A stretch of DNA of 64,000 nt from Devosia sp. YR412 (lineage in GTDB: Bacteria; Pseudomonadota; Alphaproteobacteria; Rhizobiales; Devosiaceae): contig NZ_FOFL01000008.1 of NCBI RefSeq assembly GCF_900110945.1, forward strand, positions 1 to 64,000. Reading direction: 5' to 3'. Positions within the stretch are counted from its first letter, which is position 1. The number at the start of each line of letters is the position of its first letter. The position numbers and the translations under genes were made by a program. Shown piece by piece: positions 14,860-24,421 of this stretch. The notes under the pieces are model-generated. The model saw only the letters and a program-made list of their open reading frames with translations, made no database searches and had not been told where the DNA came from.

Positions 14860-15639
14860 ATGCTGACCAATGCGCTGCGCGCCCTTGCGCTACTGATCGC
14901 CGTGACGGTGCTGGCCGGCTGCCAGTTCGTTGGCGACAATCGGGGCAATGTGCCGCTGCCGCAGTCGCTGCTGGAACGCATGGCGGCGATCGGCTCGGCG
15001 CCAGGCGAGCCGATGATGATCCGGGTCTATAAGGAAAGCTCGGAACTGGAAGTCTGGAAGCGCACGCGGTCGGGGCAATATGCGCTGCTGAAAACCTATC
15101 CGATCTGCAAGTGGTCGGGCACGCTGGGGCCCAAGATCAAGGAAGGCGACTATCAGTCGCCCGAAGGGTTTTATGACGTTACCCCGGCGCTGCTGAACCC
15201 GAAATCGTCCTATCACCTGTCGTTCAATGTCGGCTTTCCCAACAAGTTCGACCAGGCGCTGCAGCGCACCGGCTCCTACCTGATGATCCATGGCGATTGC
15301 CTGTCGGTCGGCTGCTACGCCATGACCGACGAGGGCATCAAGGAAATCTATGCGCTGGCGCGCGAAGTGTTCAAGGGCGGCAGCCCGGCCTTCCAGCTGC
15401 AATTGCTGCCGTTCCGCATGACCGAGGACAATTTCGCCCGCCATGCGTCGAGCCCGCATGTCGCCTTCTGGCGTGACCTCAAGATAGGTGCCGATGCCTT
15501 TGACCAGAGCAAGCAGCCACCGGCCTGGGACGTGTGCCAGCAACGCTATGTGTTCAATCTGAACGATCCGCGCATGTCGCCGCTCGATCCGAACGGCGCC
15601 TGCCCGGTGGCCTCCTATTCCACCATGGCAGCGCTCTAG
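14860..15639 (+). CDS. L,D-transpeptidase family lipoprotein (YafK-like)
   Basis: This envelope protein belongs to the YkuD superfamily, which crosslinks or edits peptidoglycan through a catalytic cysteine. From the ATG at 14860, a lipobox LAGC places the lipidated cysteine at residue 21. The catalytic motif is H144-G-D-C-L-S149-V-G151-C152. The stretch KIKEGDYQSPEGFY is typical of the YafK branch. An in-frame ATG at 14848 would add four residues; neither start has a strong Shine-Dalgarno. It diverges from the VWA gene and its stop abuts the DUF1489 gene from the other strand. Confidence 0.87.
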   Translation: MLTNALRALALLIAVTVLAGCQFVGDNRGNVPLPQSLLERMAAIGSAPGEPMMIRVYKESSELEVWKRTRSGQYALLKTYPICKWSGTLGPKIKEGDYQSPEGFYDVTPALLNPKSSYHLSFNVGFPNKFDQALQRTGSYLMIHGDCLSVGCYAMTDEGIKEIYALAREVFKGGSPAFQLQLLPFRMTEDNFARHASSPHVAFWRDLKIGADAFDQSKQPPAWDVCQQRYVFNLNDPRMSPLDPNGACPVASYSTMAAL

Positions 15640-15640
15640 C

Positions 15641-16066
15641 CTAGATCAGGCCGAGCTTGGCCAGGTCGGCGGCAAGAGCCAGCGAGTCGGCATTTTCATT
15701 GGCGCCGAGATCGGGCGGGGCATCCTCGGGGCGCAGATAGCGCCAGCCCTGGAAGGGACGTTTCGGATAGGGCACGGTGCGCACCATGTCCGGGGCCATG
15801 ATGATATCGCAGTAATTGATACCCTCGGCATTGGTGAACTGGGCCAGCCGCAGGATCGGCTGGCGGCAGACCACCTGCCCGGCGATCACCCAATAGATCG
15901 AACTTTGGCCTTCCATTTCGGCGCCGCGCTTGGGCATCATGCGGGTTCGATGCACATGCACGTCTTCGCCATAATCGGCGTCCCACCAATGGGCGCGCTC
16001 ATTGCGATAGCTTTCCAGCTCGGCCAGGCTGGAGACGCCGACGCAGAGCTTGATCATATGGATCAT
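15641..16066 (-). CDS. DUF1489 family protein
   Basis: The 141-residue product matches the alphaproteobacterial DUF1489 family as I remember it: MIHMIKLCVGVSSLAELESY at the start, HRTRMMPKR, SIYWVIAGQVVCRQ, and a C-terminal PFQGWRYL. The molecular function is unknown. It has no signal peptide or membrane span. Its start overlaps the stop of the upstream GST gene by four bases, so the two are co-translated. Confidence 0.85.
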   Translation of the reverse strand: MIHMIKLCVGVSSLAELESYRNERAHWWDADYGEDVHVHRTRMMPKRGAEMEGQSSIYWVIAGQVVCRQPILRLAQFTNAEGINYCDIIMAPDMVRTVPYPKRPFQGWRYLRPEDAPPDLGANENADSLALAADLAKLGLI

Positions 16067-16740
16067 GCCAGCGTCCCCGGCTTGACGCGGCCCTGGATGA
16101 CGTCGATTTCGTCGTCATCGACGATCCAGGGCTCGTGCAGCGCCTGGGCCAGCCAATCCTGAAAGGCCGGCAGGGCATAGATGGCTTCCACATAGCCTGC
16201 TGCCAGGTCCGAGACCGGCAAGGCATAGGTGCGGATGCGGGTGGCTACGGGCGCGAACATGGCGTCGGCGGCGGTGAAGTCGCCAAAGAGGAATGGGCCG
16301 CCCGAACGGGTCAGCAGGTCGCCCCAGAGCGTTTCCAGCCGATGCAGGTCTTTGGCCACGGAATCGACGCTGACCTTGCCGGGATGGGAGGCGCGCAGGT
16401 TCATCGGGGCGTGGCTGCGCAGGCTGGTGAAGCCGGCATGCATTTCTGCGGCGGCAGCACGAGCCAGAGCGCGCTGGCCGATATCGGTGGGCCAGATGGC
16501 TTTGTCGGGAAAGCGATCGGCCAGATATTCAATGATGGCGATGGTTTCGGGCACCACAAGATCGCCGTCGAGCAGCACCGGCACCTTGCCAGTCGGCGAA
16601 CGCTGCGCCAGCACGTCGCGCCAGCCGTCGCCGGACAGCTGCAGCACTTCATCCTCGAAGGAAATGCCAAAATGCTTGAGCACTAGCCAGGGGCGCAGCG
16701 ACCAGGTGGAATAATTGCGATTGCCGATCAGCAGCTTCAT
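16063..16740 (-). CDS. Glutathione S-transferase family protein
   Basis: The 225-residue protein has the thioredoxin-like N-terminal domain of GSTs (KLLIGNRNYSTWSLRPWLVL, with a serine in the usual catalytic region) and PVLLDGDLVVPETIAIIEYL, whose PET-IAI part binds the gamma-glutamyl group. A helical C-terminal domain follows. The substrate is not predictable. GGAG lies six bases before the ATG at 16740; the longer frame would use TTG at 16743. It is coupled to the DUF1489 gene. Confidence 0.88.
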   Translation of the reverse strand: MKLLIGNRNYSTWSLRPWLVLKHFGISFEDEVLQLSGDGWRDVLAQRSPTGKVPVLLDGDLVVPETIAIIEYLADRFPDKAIWPTDIGQRALARAAAAEMHAGFTSLRSHAPMNLRASHPGKVSVDSVAKDLHRLETLWGDLLTRSGGPFLFGDFTAADAMFAPVATRIRTYALPVSDLAAGYVEAIYALPAFQDWLAQALHEPWIVDDDEIDVIQGRVKPGTLA

Positions 16741-16760
16741 CAAAGGCTCCCGGGAAAGAC

Positions 16761-16790
16761 GAAGGGCGCCCCAGTGGCCGGGCGCCCTTC
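16761..16790. terminator. Hairpin between the small membrane gene and the GST gene
   Basis: Perfect 11-bp arms (16761-16771 and 16780-16790) enclose an 8-base loop. On the minus strand the arm is followed by GTCTTTCC, a weak T-tract. It may end the small upstream gene or stabilise an mRNA end. Confidence 0.5.
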
Positions 16791-16818
16791 TGAATTGCTG
16801 AAGTGAATAACCTAGCGC

Positions 16819-16926
16819 CTAGACGCCAGCAACGACGGAGAAAACCAGTCCCATGGACAACAGGCAAACCAGTGTCCAGCTCGCGGCACGCCACATATTG
16901 GCGACGTTCTTCGGTTGACTACGCAT
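16819..16926 (-). CDS. Small single-span membrane protein of unknown function
   Basis: A 35-residue reading frame from the ATG at 16924-16926 to TAG at 16819 is preceded by a strong AAGGAG at good spacing. The first dozen residues are polar and basic (MRSQPKNVANMWRAA). The rest is one hydrophobic span (WTLVCLLSMGLVFSVVAGV). I do not recognise the protein. The hairpin downstream and its isolated position suggest its own transcript. Confidence 0.6.
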   Translation of the reverse strand: MRSQPKNVANMWRAASWTLVCLLSMGLVFSVVAGV

Positions 16927-17193
16927 GATCGCTCCTTGTCAGCCGTTCACTCCGGGTCATTCGGCGTTGCCCGCCTGCAGCACCCGGTAGCAAATCGTTA
17001 ACTGCGTCATAAATGCTTTGCAAGCGGCGAAGTTGCCACAGTCCACAGTGACGAATTGGTGACAGTTAAGAGCGTGGCACCCGGTTTGATGGGATTTGAT
17101 CCAGCTTTGTCTTGCATGTGCATAGCGAGCCATGCGTGACATGGACGCCATTTGCAGATAACTTGAATTTTACGATCAACTTAGAAGCCGCCG

Positions 17194-18060
17194 ATGTTCC
17201 ACCCCAATATGCAGTCCATTGTCGAAGGGTTTTCCCCCAGCGGCCTGCCCAGCTGGCGCAGCTGGGACGGCATGCTGGCCGACGTCTGGGAGGTGACCGG
17301 GGCCTCGGGCGCGCATGGCGAATATGTCTCGCCGCATGCGAGGCTGTTCGTGGTGCTGGACGAGACCATGCCGCAGTCGATCCAGCTGACGCTCGACTCG
17401 CAGGACGCTGCGGTGACGACCGGGCGGCTGAGCTATATTCCGCCCGGCGTGCGGACCTGGTCGTCGGTGCACGAGAATGTGCGCATCCGCCATCTCGACC
17501 TGCATATCGACCTGCAGCAGTTTTCGACCCGGCTCGGCCTGCCGCTCGACAGCGGCATTCCGGTGACGCCGCGGCTGATGTTCGACAATGATCGGATCCT
17601 GGGGCTGGCGCATTTGCTGGCGGGGGAATGCACCGGGCCGGGGCTGCATAATCTTTATGGCGAGAGCCTTGCCACGGCGATATTTGTGGAACTGTTCCAG
17701 CTGGCGCGGCCCAAGGGCGATATCCGTGGGCAATTGTCGCCGCGGCGGTTGCGCGTGGTGACGCAATATCTCGACGAGCACTGCCTGACCACGGTGCGGC
17801 TGCCCGATCTGGCGGCGCTGGTGGGGCTGTCGCCCTCCTATTTCAATTCGGCCTTCAAGGCCTCCACCGGCGTCACGCCGCATCAGTGGCAGGTGCAAGC
17901 ACGCGTCGAATGGGTCAAGGCGCGGTTACGCGAGCAGGCCAGCAGCCTCAGCGAGATTGCCAGTGCCGCCGGGTTTGCCGACCAGGCGCATATGACCCGG
18001 GTGTTCAAGCAATATGCCGGGCTTACCCCAGCCGCCTGGTTGCGCGGCACGCAGTTGTGA
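17194..18060 (+). CDS. AraC-family transcriptional regulator of the siderophore-uptake locus
   Basis: The 288-residue protein has a cupin-like sensing N-terminus and a C-terminal pair of helix-turn-helix motifs (LPDLAALVGLSPSYFNSAFK and LSEIASAAGFADQAHMTRVF) typical of AraC/XylS. It lies directly upstream of, and in the same direction as, a TonB-dependent siderophore receptor. In such pairs the regulator usually senses the ferri-siderophore and activates the receptor. The specific ligand is unknown. An in-frame ATG at 17209 is an alternative start. Confidence 0.9.
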   Translation: MFHPNMQSIVEGFSPSGLPSWRSWDGMLADVWEVTGASGAHGEYVSPHARLFVVLDETMPQSIQLTLDSQDAAVTTGRLSYIPPGVRTWSSVHENVRIRHLDLHIDLQQFSTRLGLPLDSGIPVTPRLMFDNDRILGLAHLLAGECTGPGLHNLYGESLATAIFVELFQLARPKGDIRGQLSPRRLRVVTQYLDEHCLTTVRLPDLAALVGLSPSYFNSAFKASTGVTPHQWQVQARVEWVKARLREQASSLSEIASAAGFADQAHMTRVFKQYAGLTPAAWLRGTQL

Positions 18061-18087
18061 GATCGCCGCAAGAACGTTCAACCGACC

Positions 18088-18108
18088 GCAAGGACCGACA
18101 ATCCTTGC
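18088..18108 (+). promoter_or_regulatory. Inverted repeat, candidate operator of the receptor gene
   Basis: GCAAGGA (18088-18094) and TCCTTGC (18102-18108) are perfect reverse complements with a 7-base gap. Flanking AACCG and CGGTT extend the symmetry after a 3-base bulge. It lies 86 bp before the receptor ATG, so it could bind the AraC protein. It could instead be an RNA hairpin ending the regulator message, but no T-tract follows. Confidence 0.4.
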
Positions 18109-18194
18109 CGGTTAACATGAATTAACAGGTCATCTTATTTGGACCACATGCGTGGCAAGACCATGGCCACGCCTCCGCTTAGGAACCGAGATTG

Positions 18195-20312
18195 ATGACG
18201 CTATCCCGCGCGCTGATACCGCTGCTTTTATTGACGACCGCCCTCGGCACGCAGGCAATGGCTCAGACCCAGCCGATTGCGCTAGGTGAAATCGTGGTCG
18301 AGGCCGATGGCACCGGTTCTGAAGCCGCCACCGTGCGTACCACGGCCGGCTCGAAGCTTGCCGTTGCGGTTACCAAGGTGCCACAGTCGGTGTCTGTGGT
18401 CAGCCGCCAGCAGCTCGACCAGTATCCGGGCGCCAAGGCCGATGAAGTGCTGCGCTACACATCCGGCGTGAACCCCTCCACCTACGGCACCGATGCCGAT
18501 ACCGACTGGCTCTATGTGCGTGGCTTCCAGGCCGACCAGACAGGTGTTCTGCTCGACGATCTGCCGCTCTACCAGACCGGCTTCGGCACGTTCCTCGTCG
18601 ATCCCTTCATGCTCGAGCAGGTTGAAGTGCTCAAGGGGCCGGCGTCGGTGCTTTATGGCGGCGCCAATGTCGGCGGCGTGGTCAATTTCGTCAGCAAGCG
18701 TCCGACCGGCGAGCGCCTGCGTTACACCGAAGTGGGCATCAATAATTTCGGCAATGCCTATTTCGGCTTCGATGTCGGTGACGGGCTTGCCGATGGCGCC
18801 GCAGCCTACCGCCTGACCGGCAAGATTTCCGGTGGCGGCTACCAGACCACCAATGCCCGCGATCTGCGCGGCGTGGTGCAGGGTAGCGTCAAGCTGTCCC
18901 CGACTGCCGACACCGACGTGACGCTTTATGCATCGTATCAGAATATCGATCTGGACCATACCAGCACCGGTTTCCTGCCCTATGTCGGCACCGTGGTCGA
19001 TGCCCCCGGCGGCGTCCGCATTCCGCGCAATCTGAACTATGGCGACCCCAATGCCGACGTCTACAGCCGTCAGCAGTTCATGATCGGCTATGAGATCGAG
19101 CATGACATCAATGACGACTGGTCGGTGCGTCAGAATGCACGCTACGCTGCCGTCGATCTGACCGAAGACTATGTCTACAGCAACGGTTTCTCGAACCTCA
19201 ATGGCACCCTGCTGTCGCGTGACCGATTTGCGCACCGCACCCAGGCCGGCATCCTGAGCATCGACACCCAGCTCGAAGGCAATGTCGAAACCGGTCCGCT
19301 CGAGCACAACCTGCTGTTTGGCGTCGACTACAAGAACTACCGCATCAACCCGAAGACCAACTACGCCTTCGCCGGTGCGACGCCGCTCGACATCTACAAC
19401 CCGGTCTATGGCCTGGCGTTTCCGACGCTGACTCTGACCGGTACGCCGACCAGCATGAACCAGCTCGGCTTCTATGCGCAGGACCAGATTTCCTTCAACA
19501 ACTGGATCCTGACCCTTAACGGCCGCTACGACAATGCCAACACGACGGTTGAATCGGCTGTGCCGGTCACGCGCAATGATGGCGTCTTCACCGGCCGCGT
19601 TGGCCTAGGCTATGAGTTCGACAATGGCCTCACGCCTTACGCCAGCTATGCGACCTCGTTCACGCCGTCGCTCAATACCGACCTTGCCGGAAACCTGCTC
19701 AAGAGCGAGACGGGCGAGCAGTGGGAAGCCGGCGTCAAGTATGAGCCGACCGGCTTTGACGGCCTGATCACCGCCTCCGTGTTCAACATCACGCGCAGCA
19801 ATGTCGCGGCACCCGATCCGGCAGCTCCCGGCACTTATGTGTTCCTGTCGGCAGGCAAGGTGCAGATGCGCGGCGCTGAACTGGAAGCGGCAGCAAATGT
19901 CGGTGACTTCACGCTCAAGGGCGGCCTGACCTATCTCGAAGCCAAGGTTCTCGAAACCGCCGGTTCGCCGTTCGATCCGATCGCCGTCGGCAAGTCGCCG
20001 GTGCAGATCCCGACGCTGACCGCATCGCTGGGTGTCGACTACACCATTCCCGGTGGAACGTTCGAAGGCCTGACCATCGGCGGTGGCGTACGCTTCCTCG
20101 GCGAATCCTGGGCCGACAATGCCAATACGACCAAGGTTCCGGCGACGACGCTGTTCGACGCCAGCCTGCGCTACGAGCGGGACGACTGGGGCGTTGCCCT
20201 CACGGCGTCGAACCTCTTCGACACTTCCTATGTGGCGAGCTGCCAGAACCTGACCTCGTGTGGTTATGGTGCCGGTCGCACGGTAACGCTGAGCGTACAC
20301 AAGAAGTGGTAA
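18195..20312 (+). CDS. TonB-dependent siderophore receptor
   Basis: This outer-membrane beta-barrel imports a ferric siderophore using energy from TonB. The 705-residue protein has a signal peptide ending near GTQAMAQ and a TonB-box-like segment (GEIVVEADG). Its plug domain contains KVPQSVSVVSRQQLDQ and VEVLKGPASVLYGGANVGGV, which is diagnostic of this class. The C-terminal strand ends in an aromatic (TVTLSVHKKW). Two cysteines near the end (VASCQNLTSCGYG) match the siderophore-receptor pattern. The ATG at 18195 was chosen over TTG at 18192; AGGA lies upstream of both. The AraC gene precedes it and exbB-exbD-tonB follow. Confidence 0.95.
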   Translation: MTLSRALIPLLLLTTALGTQAMAQTQPIALGEIVVEADGTGSEAATVRTTAGSKLAVAVTKVPQSVSVVSRQQLDQYPGAKADEVLRYTSGVNPSTYGTDADTDWLYVRGFQADQTGVLLDDLPLYQTGFGTFLVDPFMLEQVEVLKGPASVLYGGANVGGVVNFVSKRPTGERLRYTEVGINNFGNAYFGFDVGDGLADGAAAYRLTGKISGGGYQTTNARDLRGVVQGSVKLSPTADTDVTLYASYQNIDLDHTSTGFLPYVGTVVDAPGGVRIPRNLNYGDPNADVYSRQQFMIGYEIEHDINDDWSVRQNARYAAVDLTEDYVYSNGFSNLNGTLLSRDRFAHRTQAGILSIDTQLEGNVETGPLEHNLLFGVDYKNYRINPKTNYAFAGATPLDIYNPVYGLAFPTLTLTGTPTSMNQLGFYAQDQISFNNWILTLNGRYDNANTTVESAVPVTRNDGVFTGRVGLGYEFDNGLTPYASYATSFTPSLNTDLAGNLLKSETGEQWEAGVKYEPTGFDGLITASVFNITRSNVAAPDPAAPGTYVFLSAGKVQMRGAELEAAANVGDFTLKGGLTYLEAKVLETAGSPFDPIAVGKSPVQIPTLTASLGVDYTIPGGTFEGLTIGGGVRFLGESWADNANTTKVPATTLFDASLRYERDDWGVALTASNLFDTSYVASCQNLTSCGYGAGRTVTLSVHKKW

Positions 20313-20339
20313 TTGCCGCTTCTCGTTGACAACTGTTCT

Positions 20340-20370
20340 CTCCGGCCGCACGACGCGGCCGGAGATTTTG
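20340..20370 (+). terminator. Terminator or attenuator between receptor and exbB
   Basis: A perfect 10-bp GC-rich stem (20340-20349 with 20355-20364) is followed by ATTTTGTTT. It lies 27 bp past the receptor stop. Partial read-through would make the receptor more abundant than the ExbBD-TonB motor. Confidence 0.75.
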
Positions 20371-20385
20371 TTTAAGGCCCTCCTC

Positions 20386-21604
<1,219 letters not shown>

Positions 21605-21608
<4 letters not shown>

Positions 21609-22606
21609 GTGCAGGCGAAGGCTGGGGAAGCGAGCGGTTCGACGGGATCACCTTCGGCGACGGCGCCCGTTGGGGCATTGCGCTGCTGGTGGTGCTGGCG
21701 GCTGGCTTTGGCGTGGCCAATACGGTGCGCAGCCTGCCGACGCCGGCCTTGACCGTGGGCGAGCCGGAGCCGGTGATCCTGCTGGATCTGGCGCCCGTGG
21801 TGCCGGTGGAACAGGCGACGCCGGAAGTGGCCGAAGTGTTGCCACCCGAGCCCGCCGAGCCGGTGGAAGAATTGCCGCCGGAAACCGCGCAGCCGGTTGA
21901 AGAGCTGCCACCGGAGGTGGTTGAACCGGTTGAGACCGTGCAGCCCGAGACCGTGCAGCCGGACGTAGTGAAGCCGGAGTTGCAAACGGCGGAGCTGCCG
22001 GAGCAGGTCGAGCCGCTGGCTGAGCAGCCGCCAGAGCCAGTGGAACCGCTCCCGCAGGAGATTGTGGAGCCTGAGCCTGTGGAACAGATGGCCGGGGTCG
22101 AGGAAGAGCCCGTGCCGGCGTTACCGCCCGATGAGGTGCTTGCAGCCGAGCCGGATGTCCCCATGCCGGTGGCGATTTCGCCGCGGCTGCAGGCGCAGCG
22201 CGAGAACACGGCGGCACTGCCCCCGCCGGTGCGGCGCCAACCGGCGCCACGGGCACCGGCCGCAACGCCGCCGCCCGCTCGGCAGCAAGCCAGTGCTCCG
22301 GCTGCGCCCGCAGCCAGCGCGGTATCGCCGCAACAGTGGCAGGCACAGGCGCTGGCGCTGCTCGATCGGCGCAAGGTCTATCCGCAGCAGGCGCAGAATG
22401 ATGGCATCGAGGGCAGCGTCGATGTGAGCTTTTCGGTCAGCGCCAGCGGACAGCTCGGATCGATCCGGATTTCGCGCTCGTCAGGCTCGGGCGTGCTCGA
22501 TCAGGCGGCGCTGGATACGGCCCGTCGTGCCTCGCCGCTGCCGCCGCCTCCGGCCGACATTGCCGGGGCGACGCTGACGGCAACCGTGCGGTTTTCGCTT
22601 CGCTAG
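21605..22606 (+). CDS. tonB: Energy-transducing protein TonB
   Basis: TonB spans the periplasm and transmits ExbBD-derived force to the outer-membrane receptor. The 333-residue protein has one N-terminal span (WGIALLVVLAAGFGVANTV). A very long Pro/Glu/Val-rich linker follows, with imperfect repeats of the EPVEELPPE type over about residues 60-170. An Ala/Pro-rich stretch precedes the C-terminal TonB domain (YPQQAQNDGIEGSVDVSFSV ... TATVRFSLR). The stop codon overlaps the convergent cutC stop. Confidence 0.94.
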
Positions 22607-23313
22607 AGCATCGCCGCTTTGAGCGCGGCGACCTTGGCGGCAGAGGTGTTTCTGCGGGCTGCACTCTCGAAGCCCAGACGCGCGGCCGGTGTGCTGGCGG
22701 CTGATGCGGGCTCCGAGCAGGAGCCGTGCAGGGCGTCGAGCCTGACTTTCGCCAGCAGTTGGGGCGCGGTGGTGTCATTGACGCCGGCGCCCGCCATGAC
22801 GGTCAGCCGGCCGGCGGCCACGCTGTTCGCCAAGGCAATGGTATCGGCGCCTTCCAAGGCGTTTAATGCGCCGCCCGACGTGAGGATGGTATCGAAGCCG
22901 AGGGCCACGGCCTGTTCCACGGCTTCGGCCATGTCGGGCACTAGGTCGATTGCCCGATGCAGCGTGAGACGGAGGCCTGCAGCGGCGCGGGTCAGTACGC
23001 GCAAAGTTTCGATATCGAGCCGGCCGTCCGGCAGGCTGGCGCCCAGCACCACGCCATCGAGACCAGCGGCGCGGATGGCGGCGATGTCGCAGAGCATGGT
23101 CTCGATATCGGCGGCGCCGAAGACAAAATCGCCGGGGCGCGGGCGGACCATGGCACGGACTTTTATCGGCGCATGGGCGGCCAAAGCGATCAGGCCCGGC
23201 GATGGTGTCAGGCCACCCAGTTCCAGTGCCGAGCAGAGTTCGACCCGATCGGCCCCGCCGACGATGGCCGCAGCGAGACCGGCAGCGTCGTCGACGCAGA
23301 CTTCGAGCAACAT
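22603..23313 (-). CDS. cutC: CutC family copper-homeostasis protein
   Basis: CutC is a TIM-barrel protein linked to copper homeostasis; its chemistry is unsettled. The 236-residue sequence has the family start LLEVCVDDAAGLAAAIVGGA, DRVELCSALELGGLTPSPGL, VRAMVRPRPGDFVF and LTLHRAIDLVPD. The ATG at 23313 is preferred: AAGGA lies eight bases upstream and it overlaps the ROK kinase stop as TGATG. The ATG at 23322 has no room for a ribosome binding site. Confidence 0.92.
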   Translation of the reverse strand: MLLEVCVDDAAGLAAAIVGGADRVELCSALELGGLTPSPGLIALAAHAPIKVRAMVRPRPGDFVFGAADIETMLCDIAAIRAAGLDGVVLGASLPDGRLDIETLRVLTRAAAGLRLTLHRAIDLVPDMAEAVEQAVALGFDTILTSGGALNALEGADTIALANSVAAGRLTVMAGAGVNDTTAPQLLAKVRLDALHGSCSEPASAASTPAARLGFESAARRNTSAAKVAALKAAML

Positions 23314-24227
23314 CAGTGCCATCCTTGAGAAAAGCCGAGATTGGCGGCGCCGATCAGGCCGGCATCGGCGGTGAGCTGGGCGGGTACGACCAGCGGGCGA
23401 TCTGTCTGGCGCAGGATGCGGGACCGCACGGCGCTATCCAGCCGGGCAATCAGCGGCGCGCTATTGCCCAGGCCGCCGCCGACCGGGATGATGTCGGGGC
23501 CGACGATATTGGCGACCAGTGCCAGCGGCTGGGCGACGAGCTGAATGTAGAGATCGACGGTTTGTGCAGCTGCGGCGTCGCCGGCTGTCCATTGCTCGAT
23601 GATGGCCAAGCTGGCGAGCTCAGTGCCGTGCAACAGCTTGTGCAGTTTCTCCACGCCGCGGGCGCCGCCGACGGTGTCGAGGCAGCCTATGCGGCCGCAA
23701 CCGCACGGGAAATGTGCGATTTTGAACGGCGGCACGCTGACTTCGGTGGCGACAATGGTGCCATGGCCCCATTCGCCGGCCCAACCGCCAGCGCCACGAT
23801 GCAATTGGCCGTCCACGACCATGCCGCCACCGACGCCGGTGCCCAGAATGGCGCCGAAGACCACCCGATGGCCCCGGCCCGCGCCGGCATGCGCCTCCGC
23901 CAGCACGAAGCAATCGGCATCATTGGCCACCAGCACCGGGCGTTGCAGCACAGCGCCGAGATCCTGCGCCAGGGGGCGGCCATCGAGACATGGAATGTTG
24001 GCGACCGTAGCGATACCGCTGTCCGGATCGATCACGCCGGTGATGGAAATGGCAATGGGCGATCCGGCGGTGGCGCCGCCGGTCTCGACCAGTTGGGCGA
24101 TGGCCGCGGTAAAAGCGGCAAAATCCTGTAGGGGCGTTGGGACGCGACCGAGTGGCGTGAGGCTTTCAGAGCCGCTGGCGGTAGCGGCTTTGATGGCGGA
24201 GCCGCCGATATCGAAACAGGTGATCAT
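23313..24227 (-). CDS. ROK-family sugar kinase
   Basis: ROK kinases phosphorylate glucose, N-acetylglucosamine, N-acetylmannosamine or similar sugars. The 304-residue protein begins MITCFDIGGSAIKAA with the ATP phosphate-binding loop. It has GTGVGGGMVVDGQLHRGAGG with catalytic-region GxE-like sequence, and the zinc motif CGCGRIGCLDT. The ATG at 24227 opens the domain; the longer frame to 24350 has no family sequence. It is translationally coupled to cutC, a pairing seen in other genomes. The sugar substrate cannot be named. Confidence 0.9.
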   Translation of the reverse strand: MITCFDIGGSAIKAATASGSESLTPLGRVPTPLQDFAAFTAAIAQLVETGGATAGSPIAISITGVIDPDSGIATVANIPCLDGRPLAQDLGAVLQRPVLVANDADCFVLAEAHAGAGRGHRVVFGAILGTGVGGGMVVDGQLHRGAGGWAGEWGHGTIVATEVSVPPFKIAHFPCGCGRIGCLDTVGGARGVEKLHKLLHGTELASLAIIEQWTAGDAAAAQTVDLYIQLVAQPLALVANIVGPDIIPVGGGLGNSAPLIARLDSAVRSRILRQTDRPLVVPAQLTADAGLIGAANLGFSQGWH

Positions 24228-24421
24228 GCCCGGCCTTCTGGGGTGACGCGTTATGGGAGCATGACCGCACGCCCCGCCCCTTGCCCATAGCGCGTCGGCT
24301 GGATTCCCGCCAGTCTGCGGTCCCTTGCGCAGTTTATGTGGCAGACGCAATATTCTTGAGGGCGATGTCGATCCGGGTCGGGCTGGTTCGTCGATCGGGC
24401 AGGACTGGGAGGGTCTGTCAT

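Noticed and set aside
18112..18126. Possible CtrA box (TTAA ... TTAAC) before the siderophore receptor
   Set aside because: The spacer is six bases, not seven, so it does not match the full site.
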